64,000 nt of DNA from Ruminococcus sp. HUN007 (GTDB lineage: Bacteria; Bacillota; Clostridia; Oscillospirales; Ruminococcaceae): contig NZ_JOOA01000001.1 in NCBI RefSeq assembly GCF_000712055.1, positions 248,001 through 312,000 of the forward strand. Reading direction: 5' to 3'. The notes under the pieces were generated by a model, which searched no databases, was not told where the DNA came from, and saw only the letters and a list, made by a program, of their open reading frames with translations. Made by a program: the position numbers and the translations under genes. Positions 42,756-51,482 of this stretch are shown in pieces (the stretch's first letter is position 1; each line of letters opens with the position of its first letter).

Positions 42756-42776
42756 TTCTGTTATTTATGAAAAGTA

Positions 42777-44264
42777 TTACTTAAAGTCTATAGGAACCCA
42801 GCCTGCTGTACCAAGTCTGATTCTGTAAGGTTTTGTATCGTCTTCGAGTATCTCGGTTATCTCGTAAGTGCCATCAACCTCAACTGACTTGCCTCCGTTA
42901 GCTGAATAATATACCAGTCCGGAATATTCAACTTCATCGCCGACTTTATATTTACAGCCAGAAACTTCTGACGGCTGAGAAACAGCCGGAGGCGGAGTAA
43001 CTTCCTTTATATCGCCGCCTGAAAGAACTGCAGCATATTTGCCCATCTGATTATAACGGAATCTGAATACACTCAGGCTGTAGGTAACCTTACCCTTCTG
43101 AGGATCATTTACATAAACCCTGTTTGCAGCTTTGTCATATCCTGTGAGAACGAAGCAGTGTTCATTATCGTTCCACTGAACATGTCTGCCGTCAGGGGTT
43201 ATCCATGATTTTGAATATTCAGGTTCGATCATATCGTAAGTTGCCCAGACCATAACAGGTCTTCCTGAATCAATATACGTAAGAAGTGTTTCAAAATCAG
43301 TACCGGTCAGATCTGTCAGTCTGAAGTTTTCATTACCTATCTGCTTGAAATAATTATCGGCTGTTTTAACCATGCAAGGAGCGTAGCATCCGCATCCTGA
43401 AACAGCACTTGCAGGATTGCCCGGATAGGTATTTATAAAGTCACCGCCGTAAAGCACATCTTCGATAATATAGAAATTAAACTTCGGCATAAGATCAGCA
43501 AGCAGCATTTTATCTGCACTGAAACCGTAATGATTAAGAAGCATGGAAAGCGCAGTTACCTCACTTCCCTTAGGAAGTTCAGGAAGCTGGAGAATGCTGT
43601 CAACTTCAACCCTGACCGGCTCGCCGGAAGACGGGAGTTCCTCTGTAGTTACCGGAGTTTCCGCTGCAGTTGTGACAGTTGTAGTAACAGGAGCCTCTGT
43701 AGTAGTCACAGTTGTAGTTGTTGCTTCAGTTGTAGTAGTCGCTTCAGTTGTAGTTGTTGCTTCAGTTGTAGTTGTTGCTTCAGTTGTAGTTGTTGCTTCA
43801 GTTGTGGTAGTTGCCTCAGTGGTAGTTACAGTAGTAACTCCGGCAGCAACTGTGACCGGTTTTTCCGGTTCAATAACAGTCGCGAAAGGTATTTCCTGAG
43901 CAGGTCCTTCGTATCGTGCAGTTGTTACCGGCATAGTAATTTCCGGAAGTTCCGTAACAGTTTCAGTTGTCGTTACCGCCGGCAGTGTGATCTCCTGTTT
44001 CAGAAGAACAGACGCTAAACTCATGTCCTGAAGATTGATAACTCCATCATGATTAAAGTCAAATTTTTCGAACTCAGACGGTTCAAGCCTGAGCGATCCC
44101 ATAAAGCATTGTCTTAATCTGATAAGATCAACCGTAGTGTACGTGTATACTGTATCAGCATAAACACTTTCATCTTTAGTTTCATCAGATGATGATACTG
44201 AAACCAGTGCTGCAGAAAAAACAGCAGCTGCAATCAGCATTTTTCCAAATGTTTTATAATTCAT
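42777..44264 (-). CDS. Secreted dockerin-like, Thr-linker, C39-like protein without the catalytic Cys
   Basis: The 495-residue protein has a signal peptide (about 1-35), a dockerin-like EF-hand unit (about 45-100, with FDFNHDGVINLQDMSLASVL), a Thr/Glu/Ala-repeat linker (about 145-205), a C39-type papain-like domain (about 220-420) and a C-terminal SH3-like domain (about 430-495, YKVGDEVEYSGLVYYSANGG). In the peptidase motif the nucleophile is replaced: PKGSEVTAL here against PTGCEITAL in the neighbour. The His (NDNEHCFVLTGYD) remains. It is probably a binding pseudoenzyme. AAGGTGC sets the start. Confidence 0.8.
   Translation of the reverse strand: MNYKTFGKMLIAAAVFSAALVSVSSSDETKDESVYADTVYTYTTVDLIRLRQCFMGSLRLEPSEFEKFDFNHDGVINLQDMSLASVLLKQEITLPAVTTTETVTELPEITMPVTTARYEGPAQEIPFATVIEPEKPVTVAAGVTTVTTTEATTTTEATTTTEATTTTEATTTTEATTTTEATTTTVTTTEAPVTTTVTTAAETPVTTEELPSSGEPVRVEVDSILQLPELPKGSEVTALSMLLNHYGFSADKMLLADLMPKFNFYIIEDVLYGGDFINTYPGNPASAVSGCGCYAPCMVKTADNYFKQIGNENFRLTDLTGTDFETLLTYIDSGRPVMVWATYDMIEPEYSKSWITPDGRHVQWNDNEHCFVLTGYDKAANRVYVNDPQKGKVTYSLSVFRFRYNQMGKYAAVLSGGDIKEVTPPPAVSQPSEVSGCKYKVGDEVEYSGLVYYSANGGKSVEVDGTYEITEILEDDTKPYRIRLGTAGWVPIDFK
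43695..43835. repeat. 18-bp tandem repeats coding for the Thr/Glu/Ala linker
   Basis: About six to seven units of an 18-bp word (plus strand GTTGTAGTTGTTGCTTCA and variants) encode TTTEAT in a row within the C39-like gene. The number of units can change by slippage, which would change linker length without breaking the frame. Confidence 0.8.
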
Positions 44265-44342
44265 AATGCACCTTTTCCCCGTTTCATAATTATGGGTCAT
44301 CAGATTATCAAATGCTGATCAGTTGATCAGCACACAAGTATT

Positions 44343-44371
44343 AGTATAGCACATAAAACAGGAAATGTCCA
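44343..44371 (-). promoter_or_regulatory. Promoter of the dockerin/C39-like gene
   Basis: TGGACA (44366-44371), 17-base spacer, TATACT (44343-44348), minus strand. Confidence 0.6.
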
Positions 44372-44556
44372 GCAAATATTTTATTTAAAATGCTTTACTC
44401 CTGTATTTTCGGCACATAATGGTTTTTCCGGTCATTCTGTACAAGCCTTATCAGATCAGTGTAACCATATGTTCGAAGAACTGTATACACTGTAAAAAGA
44501 ATATATCTGCGGTTATTCATACAATATCAGGCAAAAATTTTTATCAATCTTGTATA

Positions 44557-44584
44557 TTGACAAAATCTTAATTTTTATTATAAT
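44557..44584 (+). promoter_or_regulatory. Promoter of the C39-like lipoprotein gene
   Basis: TTGACA (44557-44562), 16-base spacer, TATAAT (44579-44584). It diverges from the promoter at 44343. Confidence 0.75.
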
Positions 44585-44619
44585 AGAAATATAAATTTGA
44601 ATTAGAGGAAGTAAATTAC

Positions 44620-45417
44620 TTGAAATACAGAATAACACCATTCATCGTGGCTGGTTCGCTTCTGCTGGGACTAACTTCGTGTTCAGCGGGAAAAAACGAA
44701 AACCTTTTTGACGATGAATTCACAAATACAATTGTTCCGGTCGAACTGGCGGAATGCTATGACAGTCCGGAAGCATCAATCCAAAAACTGGATTATAATT
44801 ACAAAACAGAAAAAGCAGTTGAATCCAGCGATAAAACAGGACACAGGATCAGTCTGAACTGTGTTATGCAGAATCCGGAACTGCCAACCGGATGTGAAAT
44901 AACTGCTCTTACAACCGTTCTGAATTACATGGGATATAACGTTTCAAAAACGGAGCTTGCAAAAAACTATCTGACAACCGCATCTCTCGGAAGCACCGGA
45001 TTTGACAAGGCATTCATCGGTAATCCTGCTTCTGAAGACGGCTACGGTTGTTACGCTCCTGTTATTGTTGAAGCAGCGCAGAAATATCTCATACAAAGAA
45101 CCATGGAAATCACAGCCTGGGACATAAGCGGAACTGATTTCAATGATTTGTTTGAATACATAGACAAGGACATTCCGGTTATCGTCTGGTCAAGTATGAA
45201 TCTGATGGACGTGCAGCTCACCGACGCATACTACGATAACAACGGTTCTTCAGTTCAGTGGTACAACAATGAACACTGCATGGTCATCTGCGGATACGAC
45301 AAATCAGACAACACTGTAATCGCTGCAGATCCTTTAAAAGGCATGATGAAATATAACAGAGACCGTTTTGAAATGATATATAATCAGCTTGAAAAGCAGG
45401 CTGTAATAATTGAATGA
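44620..45417 (+). CDS. C39-like cysteine peptidase lipoprotein
   Basis: The 265-residue protein has a lipoprotein signal with lipobox LTSC (Cys21) and a C39_2-type domain (about 78-262). The nucleophile is Cys92 in ELPTGCEITALTTVLNYMGY, the His lies in WYNNEHCMVICGYD and the Asp in AADPLKG, so the catalytic triad is complete. It starts with TTG after GAGGA. It is anchored on the outer face of the membrane and diverges from the secreted paralogue that lacks the Cys. The substrate is unknown; surface proteins or peptides are likely. Confidence 0.8.
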   Translation: MKYRITPFIVAGSLLLGLTSCSAGKNENLFDDEFTNTIVPVELAECYDSPEASIQKLDYNYKTEKAVESSDKTGHRISLNCVMQNPELPTGCEITALTTVLNYMGYNVSKTELAKNYLTTASLGSTGFDKAFIGNPASEDGYGCYAPVIVEAAQKYLIQRTMEITAWDISGTDFNDLFEYIDKDIPVIVWSSMNLMDVQLTDAYYDNNGSSVQWYNNEHCMVICGYDKSDNTVIAADPLKGMMKYNRDRFEMIYNQLEKQAVIIE

Positions 45418-45493
45418 TCAAACGGAACGGTTTAAACGTGTAAAGTTACATACAGTTTTCGACGGTCAGTCGCTGAAACGAATAATGAAATTG

Positions 45494-45520
45494 AAACAGG
45501 CCTCTGGTCTGTTTTTTTAT
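45494..45520 (+). terminator. Terminator of the C39-like lipoprotein gene
   Basis: AACAGGCC pairs with GGTCTGTT, followed by seven T residues. Confidence 0.75.
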
Positions 45521-45611
45521 TGCCGGATGGTTAACCTTCGTCGCTTAACCTTCCGGTACTTTTTTCTGCATAAAAACAGGAGTTCATACTATTCCTTAAT
45601 ACTATAAAAAA

Positions 45612-45655
45612 AATCATCACAGCCGGTTATTTTGAAACCGACTGTGATGATCTGT
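45612..45655. terminator. Bidirectional terminator
   Basis: ATCATCACAG pairs with CTGTGATGAT and inside it CGGTT pairs with AACCG. It serves the minus-strand ligase gene at 45698. Confidence 0.75.
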
Positions 45656-45697
45656 TTTACGGAATGTTTTTTAAACATCCATTGATTTCTTATAAAA

Positions 45698-48226
45698 TTA
45701 CGCTGTTACGATGCTGTTATCTTCCTGCAGTTTAAGCTTTTCGACTGCATTTTCTCTCATCTTGTACTTGAGGATCTTGCCGGCAGCATTCATTGGGAAT
45801 GAATCAACAAAGTCAACGTACTTCGGAACCTTGTGCTTAGCCATATTTGCAAGAACATAATCCTTGATTTCATCCTGTGTGGAAGTTTCGCCTTCCTTAA
45901 GAATGATACAAGCCATGATCTCTTCACCGTAAGCCTTGTCAGGAACACCGATTACCTGAACATCCTTTACCTTCGGATGAGTGTAGATAAAGTCTTCTAT
46001 TTCCTTAGGGTAAATGTTTTCACCGCCGCGGATGATCATATCCTTGATTCGGCCAGTGATCTTGTAATATCCTTCAGGTGTTCTTCTTGCAAGGTCGCCT
46101 GTGTGGAGCCAGCCGTCTGCGTCGATAGCAGCTGCAGTTGCTTCAGGCATTTTGTAGTAACCCTTCATGATGTTGTAGCCTCTTGCAACGAATTCGCCGT
46201 CAGTGTTGTCCGGAAGATCTTCACCTGTTTCAGGATCAACGATCTTACACTCAACGCCGAACATTGCGCGTCCTACTGTATTTACACGAACTTCAAGTGA
46301 GTCATCAGTCTGGCTCATAGTACATCCAGGGCTTGCTTCTGTCTGACCGTATGTGATACAGATATCGGTCATGTGCATTTTTTCAACGACTTCCTGCATA
46401 ACCTTGATAGGGCAAGGGCTTCCTGCCATGATACCTGTTCTCATGTATGAGAAGTCAGTCTTTTCAAAGTCATTGTGACCAAGCATTGCAATAAACATTG
46501 TCGGAACGCCGTGGAATGCAGTGATCTTTTCCTGATTGATACAAGCAAGAGACTTTCTTGGTGAGAAAGCAGTTATTGGTGACATGGTAGAACCATGTGT
46601 CATACACGCTGTCATTGCAAGAACCATGCCGAAGCAGTGGAACATAGGAACCTGGATCATCATTCTGTCAGCAGTTGAAAGATCCATGCAGTCGCCGATT
46701 GCCTTACCGTTGTTTACTACATTGTAGTGAGTAAGCATAACGCCCTTAGGAAATCCTGTAGTACCGGATGTGTACTGCATGTTGCAGACATCATCATATT
46801 CGATCTTGCTTCTCATCTTTTCAACTTCGGAAAGCGGAACTGTATCAGCAAGTTCAATTGCTTCTTCCCATGTAAATGCACCGTCGATCTTTGCGCCAAC
46901 AGTAATGATATTTTTAAGACGAGGAAGCTTCTTGGATTCAAGTTTTCCCGGTTCACATGTTTTGAGTTCAGGACAGAGTCCGTTGATGATTTCTGTATAG
47001 CTTGTATCCTTAAAGCCGTCGATCATAACAAGTGTATGGGTATCGGACTGCTTGAGAAGATATTCAGCTTCATATATTTTATATGCGGTGTTAACAGTAA
47101 CAAGAACTGCACCGATCTTTGTTGTAGCCCAGAATGTGATGTACCACTGCGGAACGTTTGTAGCCCAGATAGCAACATGGTCGCCTCTCTTTACACCGAG
47201 AGCGATAAGTGTTCTTGCGAACTGGTCTACATCATCGCGGAACTGCGGATATGTTCTGATGTAGTCAAGTTCTGTATATCTGAAAGCGTACTGATCAGGG
47301 AATTCTTCGCAGACTCTGTCAAGAACATCAGGGAACGTCTTGGCAATAAGTTTGTTCTTTCTCCAGAGGTACTTGCCTGTACCAGCCTTGTTGACCGGAA
47401 GTTCCTTGCTTTCGTTCTCAGCAAATCTCTTGCAGTATTCTGCAAAATGAGGAAATACGATGCCGGCTTCCGAAATGCTGCTTGCGCCCCATTTAGTTAC
47501 CCATTCAAATGAGATATAGCCGTCATAGCCGATCCCTTCGAGTTCTTCCCAGAAGCTGTCAAGCGGAAGATCACCTTCGCCCATAAGGCAGAACTGAATC
47601 TTGCCGTCCTTCATGACACTGTCCTTGGCATGTACGTGTCTGATGAACTTACCAACGTTTTCGATGGTCTTTTCCGGAGCTTCGTTAAAATATCTGTAAG
47701 GATGGTGAATATCCCAGAGTACTGCAACATTCGGAGAATCAGCCTTGTCTATAAGAGTCTTGAGTCTTGCTGTATCTGCATAAACGCCGTTTGTCTCTAC
47801 GAGAAGAGTTACGCTCTTTTCAGCTGCATAAGCTGCAAGTTTCTTAAGTATTTCAGCAACGTAATCGTCATCTGACTCACCGTCTACCGGGCCGGCAGCT
47901 TTGTCTGCAAGAACTCTTACATATGGTGAGGAAACCTTTTCTGCAAGATCGATAAATCCCTTTACTTCTGCAATGTTTGCCTCTTCATTTTCCCTGTATT
48001 TAAGGCAGCAACCTGATGAAACACATGGAATCTCAAGATTTACTCCGCGCAGCACAGACAGAGTCTTGTCAACATTTTTTTCGGAAAACTGTTTTGAGAA
48101 CATCATGTCAGCAACCTGGCCGTGGCTTCTTAGTTCCATTCCGTCATAACCGAAGTCCTTGGCCATAGAGTAAACATCAGGCCAGCTGAAACCAGAGCAG
48201 GCACCTGTAGAAAAAGAAATTTTCAT
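45698..48226 (-). CDS. Fusion of sugar-isomerase/epimerase-type TIM barrel and AMP-forming acyl-CoA ligase
   Basis: The 842-residue cytosolic protein has two domains. Residues about 1-280 are an AP-endonuclease-2/xylose-isomerase-like TIM barrel (MKISFSTGACSGFSWPDVYS, LLVETNGVY, LWDIHHPYRYF, HVHAKDS, GYDGYISFEW) with metal-ligand Glu, His and Asp in place. Residues about 295-842 are an AMP-forming acyl-CoA synthetase with YTSGTTGFPKGVMLTH, ITYGQTEASPG, WLHTGDLARR and GRIKDMIIRGGENIYP, ending in NAAGKILKYKMRE (catalytic Lys). The two parts are joined in one open frame. The substrate is unknown. CGGAGGAATTAAG sets the start. Confidence 0.85.
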   Translation of the reverse strand: MKISFSTGACSGFSWPDVYSMAKDFGYDGMELRSHGQVADMMFSKQFSEKNVDKTLSVLRGVNLEIPCVSSGCCLKYRENEEANIAEVKGFIDLAEKVSSPYVRVLADKAAGPVDGESDDDYVAEILKKLAAYAAEKSVTLLVETNGVYADTARLKTLIDKADSPNVAVLWDIHHPYRYFNEAPEKTIENVGKFIRHVHAKDSVMKDGKIQFCLMGEGDLPLDSFWEELEGIGYDGYISFEWVTKWGASSISEAGIVFPHFAEYCKRFAENESKELPVNKAGTGKYLWRKNKLIAKTFPDVLDRVCEEFPDQYAFRYTELDYIRTYPQFRDDVDQFARTLIALGVKRGDHVAIWATNVPQWYITFWATTKIGAVLVTVNTAYKIYEAEYLLKQSDTHTLVMIDGFKDTSYTEIINGLCPELKTCEPGKLESKKLPRLKNIITVGAKIDGAFTWEEAIELADTVPLSEVEKMRSKIEYDDVCNMQYTSGTTGFPKGVMLTHYNVVNNGKAIGDCMDLSTADRMMIQVPMFHCFGMVLAMTACMTHGSTMSPITAFSPRKSLACINQEKITAFHGVPTMFIAMLGHNDFEKTDFSYMRTGIMAGSPCPIKVMQEVVEKMHMTDICITYGQTEASPGCTMSQTDDSLEVRVNTVGRAMFGVECKIVDPETGEDLPDNTDGEFVARGYNIMKGYYKMPEATAAAIDADGWLHTGDLARRTPEGYYKITGRIKDMIIRGGENIYPKEIEDFIYTHPKVKDVQVIGVPDKAYGEEIMACIILKEGETSTQDEIKDYVLANMAKHKVPKYVDFVDSFPMNAAGKILKYKMRENAVEKLKLQEDNSIVTA

Positions 48227-48284
48227 CTTAATTCCTCCGTTTTAATATATAGTGAAGTTATTCTGTCAAATTCACACAAATTAA

Positions 48285-48313
48285 ATTATAGCACATTATT
48301 ACGAAAAAATCAA
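48285..48313 (-). promoter_or_regulatory. Promoter of the TIM-barrel/ligase gene
   Basis: TTGATT (48308-48313), 17-base spacer, TATAAT (48285-48290), minus strand. Confidence 0.65.
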
Positions 48314-48391
48314 CAAATTCCTCCGATTTTTTTTGTAACTGTTTCCGTCGTAAATTCACGAAACCTCTGCCTTTTTATATGTCAGTCTGAA

Positions 48392-48419
48392 ATAAAAATA
48401 TCCCCGGACTAATCCGGGG
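48392..48419 (-). terminator. Terminator of the GH5 gene
   Basis: CCCCGGA pairs with TCCGGGG, then a T-rich run on the minus strand. Confidence 0.75.
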
Positions 48420-48427
48420 CATCAAAA

Positions 48428-50014
48428 TTACTTGTTTTTTCTGCACAGAACCTCATAAAGAAGTTCGTTTCTGTTTGCTGCAGGTTCAAGGGAGCTGTTC
48501 ATATAAAGTCCGAAAGACTCCTCGTGATATGTATGATAGTTATAGCTTATCCGGTACTTATTGAAAATATCAATAACGTCTGCAACCCAGCGGTCTCCTC
48601 CCTTGTCATCGGTAAAGCTCACCGTTCCGGTACCGAATTCGCCGCAGTATACAGGAACGTTGTATTTTTCAGAAAACTCCGCATAAGCCTTTATATTTTT
48701 TTCAAGAAAATCCTTGTTAAGAAACGAAATGGATTCTGCTTTCCAGATATCAACTCTTGGTCTTATAGTAGCTTCTCCGCTGGACGAACGAATACGGAAA
48801 TAGCCGCTTGCCTGATAGCTGTAGTTCTTGACCGGTCTGAAAAATCCGACTGAGCCGCTCGCATCATCCGTAGTACCTGAAACCAGATAGCTTCCGCCGC
48901 GTTTTCTTCCCTTGGTACTTACAAATTTTCCGTTTCCTATATTATTGCTTGCCCAGAAATACATCGAACATGTTTTATCAAAATTACTTGCATAGACTAC
49001 ACGGGTACGGTTGCCTTCACTGTCAAATTCGGTAATAGCAATATCATCAACATACACAGCGCCGTTTTCACCGATCTCTCTCGCCTGAAAAACATAGCTC
49101 AGTATCTGGTCATCATCCGTTACCGTAACACGGTCACTTTCAATGTACTGCCAGTCCCTGCTTTCAAGATCACACTGCTCGCCGTTGAAAGTTCCTGCAT
49201 GCCAGCTTACTCCGTCAGCGAAAATATCTTCCTCGTTAGGATATACTTTATTGAATTCACTTGTGTTTGACCAGGATAATCCCTGATGAGTAAATGTATA
49301 CGGATTATAGAAATGGAATTCATAAACCGCATTGTAATTGTCATCGGAAAGAGCAAAATTATGCTCATCATTTGATCTGCTCCATTCCAGTTCAAAGGTT
49401 TCTTCGTTCTGGAACGTCAGTATCTTTTCGATAAAGATAATATGATTACGGTCGGCTTCACGTACAGCTCTGATCATTCTGTTAAGAAGTTCAGCCCATT
49501 TTCTGCTTCCCGCCCAGACATCATCTGCAGGAATTACCGGCTCATTAAGAAGTCCGTAACCGACTATGCAAGGTTCATTGCAGTACCTTTCGGCGATTGC
49601 TTTCCACAGAGCCACCAGTCTGTTCTGGTTTTCCTTATCACTCCATAAAGCCGTTCCGCCGCCCTGTGACTGATAACCACCCTGAGGATAGTGCATATTG
49701 AGAACGATTCGCATACCGTTTTCCTTCGCCCATTCCACATTTCTGTCGATCCACTCAAAACCGGTTTCCTTATATTTATATGGATTAGCGTCATCTTCGA
49801 ATAATCCGTAGTTAAGATAAAACCTCACAGAGTTAAATCCCATTTCTGCAAGCTCTCTGTAGCTGTCTCTCGTATGATGGGTATCATACGGCGGAAGCGA
49901 CGGATTATCCCAGACATTATTTCCGAAAGCCATACCTTTCAGCAGATACTCTCTGTCGTTTTCGTCTCTGAGCAGCCTGCCGTCTGTATGTATGAAACCT
50001 GTAAAAAGATCCAT
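48428..50014 (-). CDS. GH5-type glycoside hydrolase with inserted beta-sandwich domain, no signal peptide
   Basis: The 528-residue protein has a GH5-type TIM barrel: GFNSVRFYLNYGLF, NGMRIVLNMHYPQGG, acid/base Glu158 in YGLLNEPV, a His in YEFHFYNPYTFTHQG, and nucleophile Glu459 in VPVYCGEFGTG. Between about residues 270 and 425 an additional domain (YVFQAREIGENGAVYVDDIA, GSVGFFRPVKNYSYQASGYF) looks like a carbohydrate-binding-type beta sandwich inserted in the barrel. There is no signal peptide or dockerin, so it probably acts on imported oligosaccharides. GGGGGAAAT precedes the ATG. Confidence 0.82.
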   Translation of the reverse strand: MDLFTGFIHTDGRLLRDENDREYLLKGMAFGNNVWDNPSLPPYDTHHTRDSYRELAEMGFNSVRFYLNYGLFEDDANPYKYKETGFEWIDRNVEWAKENGMRIVLNMHYPQGGYQSQGGGTALWSDKENQNRLVALWKAIAERYCNEPCIVGYGLLNEPVIPADDVWAGSRKWAELLNRMIRAVREADRNHIIFIEKILTFQNEETFELEWSRSNDEHNFALSDDNYNAVYEFHFYNPYTFTHQGLSWSNTSEFNKVYPNEEDIFADGVSWHAGTFNGEQCDLESRDWQYIESDRVTVTDDDQILSYVFQAREIGENGAVYVDDIAITEFDSEGNRTRVVYASNFDKTCSMYFWASNNIGNGKFVSTKGRKRGGSYLVSGTTDDASGSVGFFRPVKNYSYQASGYFRIRSSSGEATIRPRVDIWKAESISFLNKDFLEKNIKAYAEFSEKYNVPVYCGEFGTGTVSFTDDKGGDRWVADVIDIFNKYRISYNYHTYHEESFGLYMNSSLEPAANRNELLYEVLCRKNK

Positions 50015-50185
50015 ACAGTTTATTTCCCCCTAAAAAATTACTGTGTTTGCTATATAATTATTACACATACAGATTAAATCCGAGATAATTTAATCACATT
50101 AAAAAAAGTAAAGCATTAAAATGTTATATTTGTAGTTTTTGCACAAATAACTGCAGTTCTATCTTATCACAAATTTTCAATTATG

Positions 50186-51430
50186 TCAAGTCAATTTCTG
50201 CAGTGATAAAGCGCAGTTACGGCCTGCCCACATGCCTGAAGACCAGGCCCATTCAAGATTATATCCGCCGCATTTTCCGTCCGTGTCGAGTATCTCACCG
50301 GCAAAATATATTCCTTTATCTTTCTTAAGACAGAGTAAAGAATCGATCTCACTGGCATGAACACCGCCTGAAGTCACCTGTGCGTTCTGCCAGGACGAAC
50401 AGCCGGTGATCTTAAATGAAAGATTTTTTATCGTTTCCGCAATTTTTGACAAATCCTTATCCTTAAGTCCGGAAACTGGATCTGTAAGAGGCATTTTCAT
50501 CGATTTTTTCATAATATAAACAGCAAGATTTCTGACAAAAAGGCCATTAAGGAATTCTTCAAGACTGCAGTCTTTTCGGTCTTCCTTTATTTCTTTAAGA
50601 ATTTCTTCTGTCTGCTTAACGGAGAATTCCGGCATAAGATCAGCATTTACCGAAAGCTTTCCTTCATAAGCTGAAAAAAGATAAGCAAGATCAAAGACAC
50701 AGATACCGGAAATACTGTTTTCAGTAAACTGTATCTCCCCTTCTTCAGTTTTAATTATTCTGTCTCCGGAAACAGCACTCACACGGCCGTGTACACGTAC
50801 TCCCTTAAGACCTTTTACTGAAGCCGGATCCACACGAAGCGGTGCCACAGCCGGACAGATCTTCGCTGTCCTAATACCCATTTCACGAATCATTTTCAGA
50901 GCCGCTCCGTCGGTACCGTTTGCCGGAGATGCATAACCGCCGCAGGCTGCTATAATTCTGCGGGTTTTTATTATTCTTCCGTCTTCAGCCTTTATTACGT
51001 AACCGTTCTTTGTTTTCTCGATACTTTCTGCTTTAAAACCGCAGATTTCCGGAATTTCAAGGCTCTTAAGCCTGAGCCTCAGTGCACTGAGAACGGAAGC
51101 TGCACTTCTGCTGTACGGATAGACTCTTCCCTCGCCGTCAGCTGTGCAGAGAACTCCGAGAGAACGGAAAAAATCTTCCGTATTCTGTGTTTTCTTTATT
51201 ATATCCATCACGTAAGAAATAGAACCGTGATAATCCTCTGCGGAAATGTTACGGTTAGTAAGATTGCATCTGCCACTGCCGGTAACAAGAATCTTTTTTC
51301 CGGTCCTGTCCAGCCTTTCAGCAATTATAATGTTAAGTGAAGGTGCGGTCTTCTTTGCCTCTATAGCTGCAGTTAATCCGGCCGCTCCGCCGCCGATAAC
51401 CGCAATGTCCGTAGTGATCACGTTCTCCAT
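50186..51430 (-). CDS. BaiN/HI0933-type flavoprotein, NAD(P)/FAD-dependent oxidoreductase
   Basis: The 414-residue protein has the FAD-binding dinucleotide motif IAVIGGGAAGLTAAIEAKK, the HI0933 signature GKKILVTGSGRCNLTNRNIS, RIIAACGGYASPANGTDGAA and the C-terminal KGIYFAGEILDTDGKCGGYN with LEWAWSSG. Family members reduce C=C bonds in bile acids or other substrates (BaiN) or remain uncharacterised. The start at 51430 follows AAAGGGT; the ATG at 51445 is preceded by no site. Complete. Confidence 0.87.
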   Translation of the reverse strand: MENVITTDIAVIGGGAAGLTAAIEAKKTAPSLNIIIAERLDRTGKKILVTGSGRCNLTNRNISAEDYHGSISYVMDIIKKTQNTEDFFRSLGVLCTADGEGRVYPYSRSAASVLSALRLRLKSLEIPEICGFKAESIEKTKNGYVIKAEDGRIIKTRRIIAACGGYASPANGTDGAALKMIREMGIRTAKICPAVAPLRVDPASVKGLKGVRVHGRVSAVSGDRIIKTEEGEIQFTENSISGICVFDLAYLFSAYEGKLSVNADLMPEFSVKQTEEILKEIKEDRKDCSLEEFLNGLFVRNLAVYIMKKSMKMPLTDPVSGLKDKDLSKIAETIKNLSFKITGCSSWQNAQVTSGGVHASEIDSLLCLKKDKGIYFAGEILDTDGKCGGYNLEWAWSSGMWAGRNCALSLQKLT

Positions 51431-51449
51431 TTTAAACCCTTTCAAAAAG

Positions 51450-51474
51450 AAAACGCTTATGGAATAAGCGTTTT
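51450..51474 (-). terminator. Terminator after the ABC-F gene
   Basis: AAAACGCTTAT pairs with ATAAGCGTTTT, close to the end of the V-ATPase/ABC-F transcription unit. Confidence 0.7.
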
Positions 51475-51482
51475 GTAATGTT

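Noticed and set aside
43695..43835. Short tandem repeats resembling a CRISPR-like array
   Set aside because: They are in-frame 18-bp coding repeats of a Thr-rich linker without spacers, inside a good gene.
43530..44018. Cys/Ser-rich plus-strand open frame opposite the C39-like gene
   Set aside because: It is the antisense of the Thr-rich repeats and lacks a ribosome site; the real coding strand has a signal peptide and domains.
45410..45607. 65-codon plus-strand open frame after the C39-like lipoprotein
   Set aside because: It runs through a clear terminator hairpin, has no ribosome site, and codes for no recognisable sequence.
46727..47512. 261-codon plus-strand open frame opposite the ligase fusion
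   Set aside because: It is antisense to a strongly conserved enzyme domain and shows no protein-like motifs.
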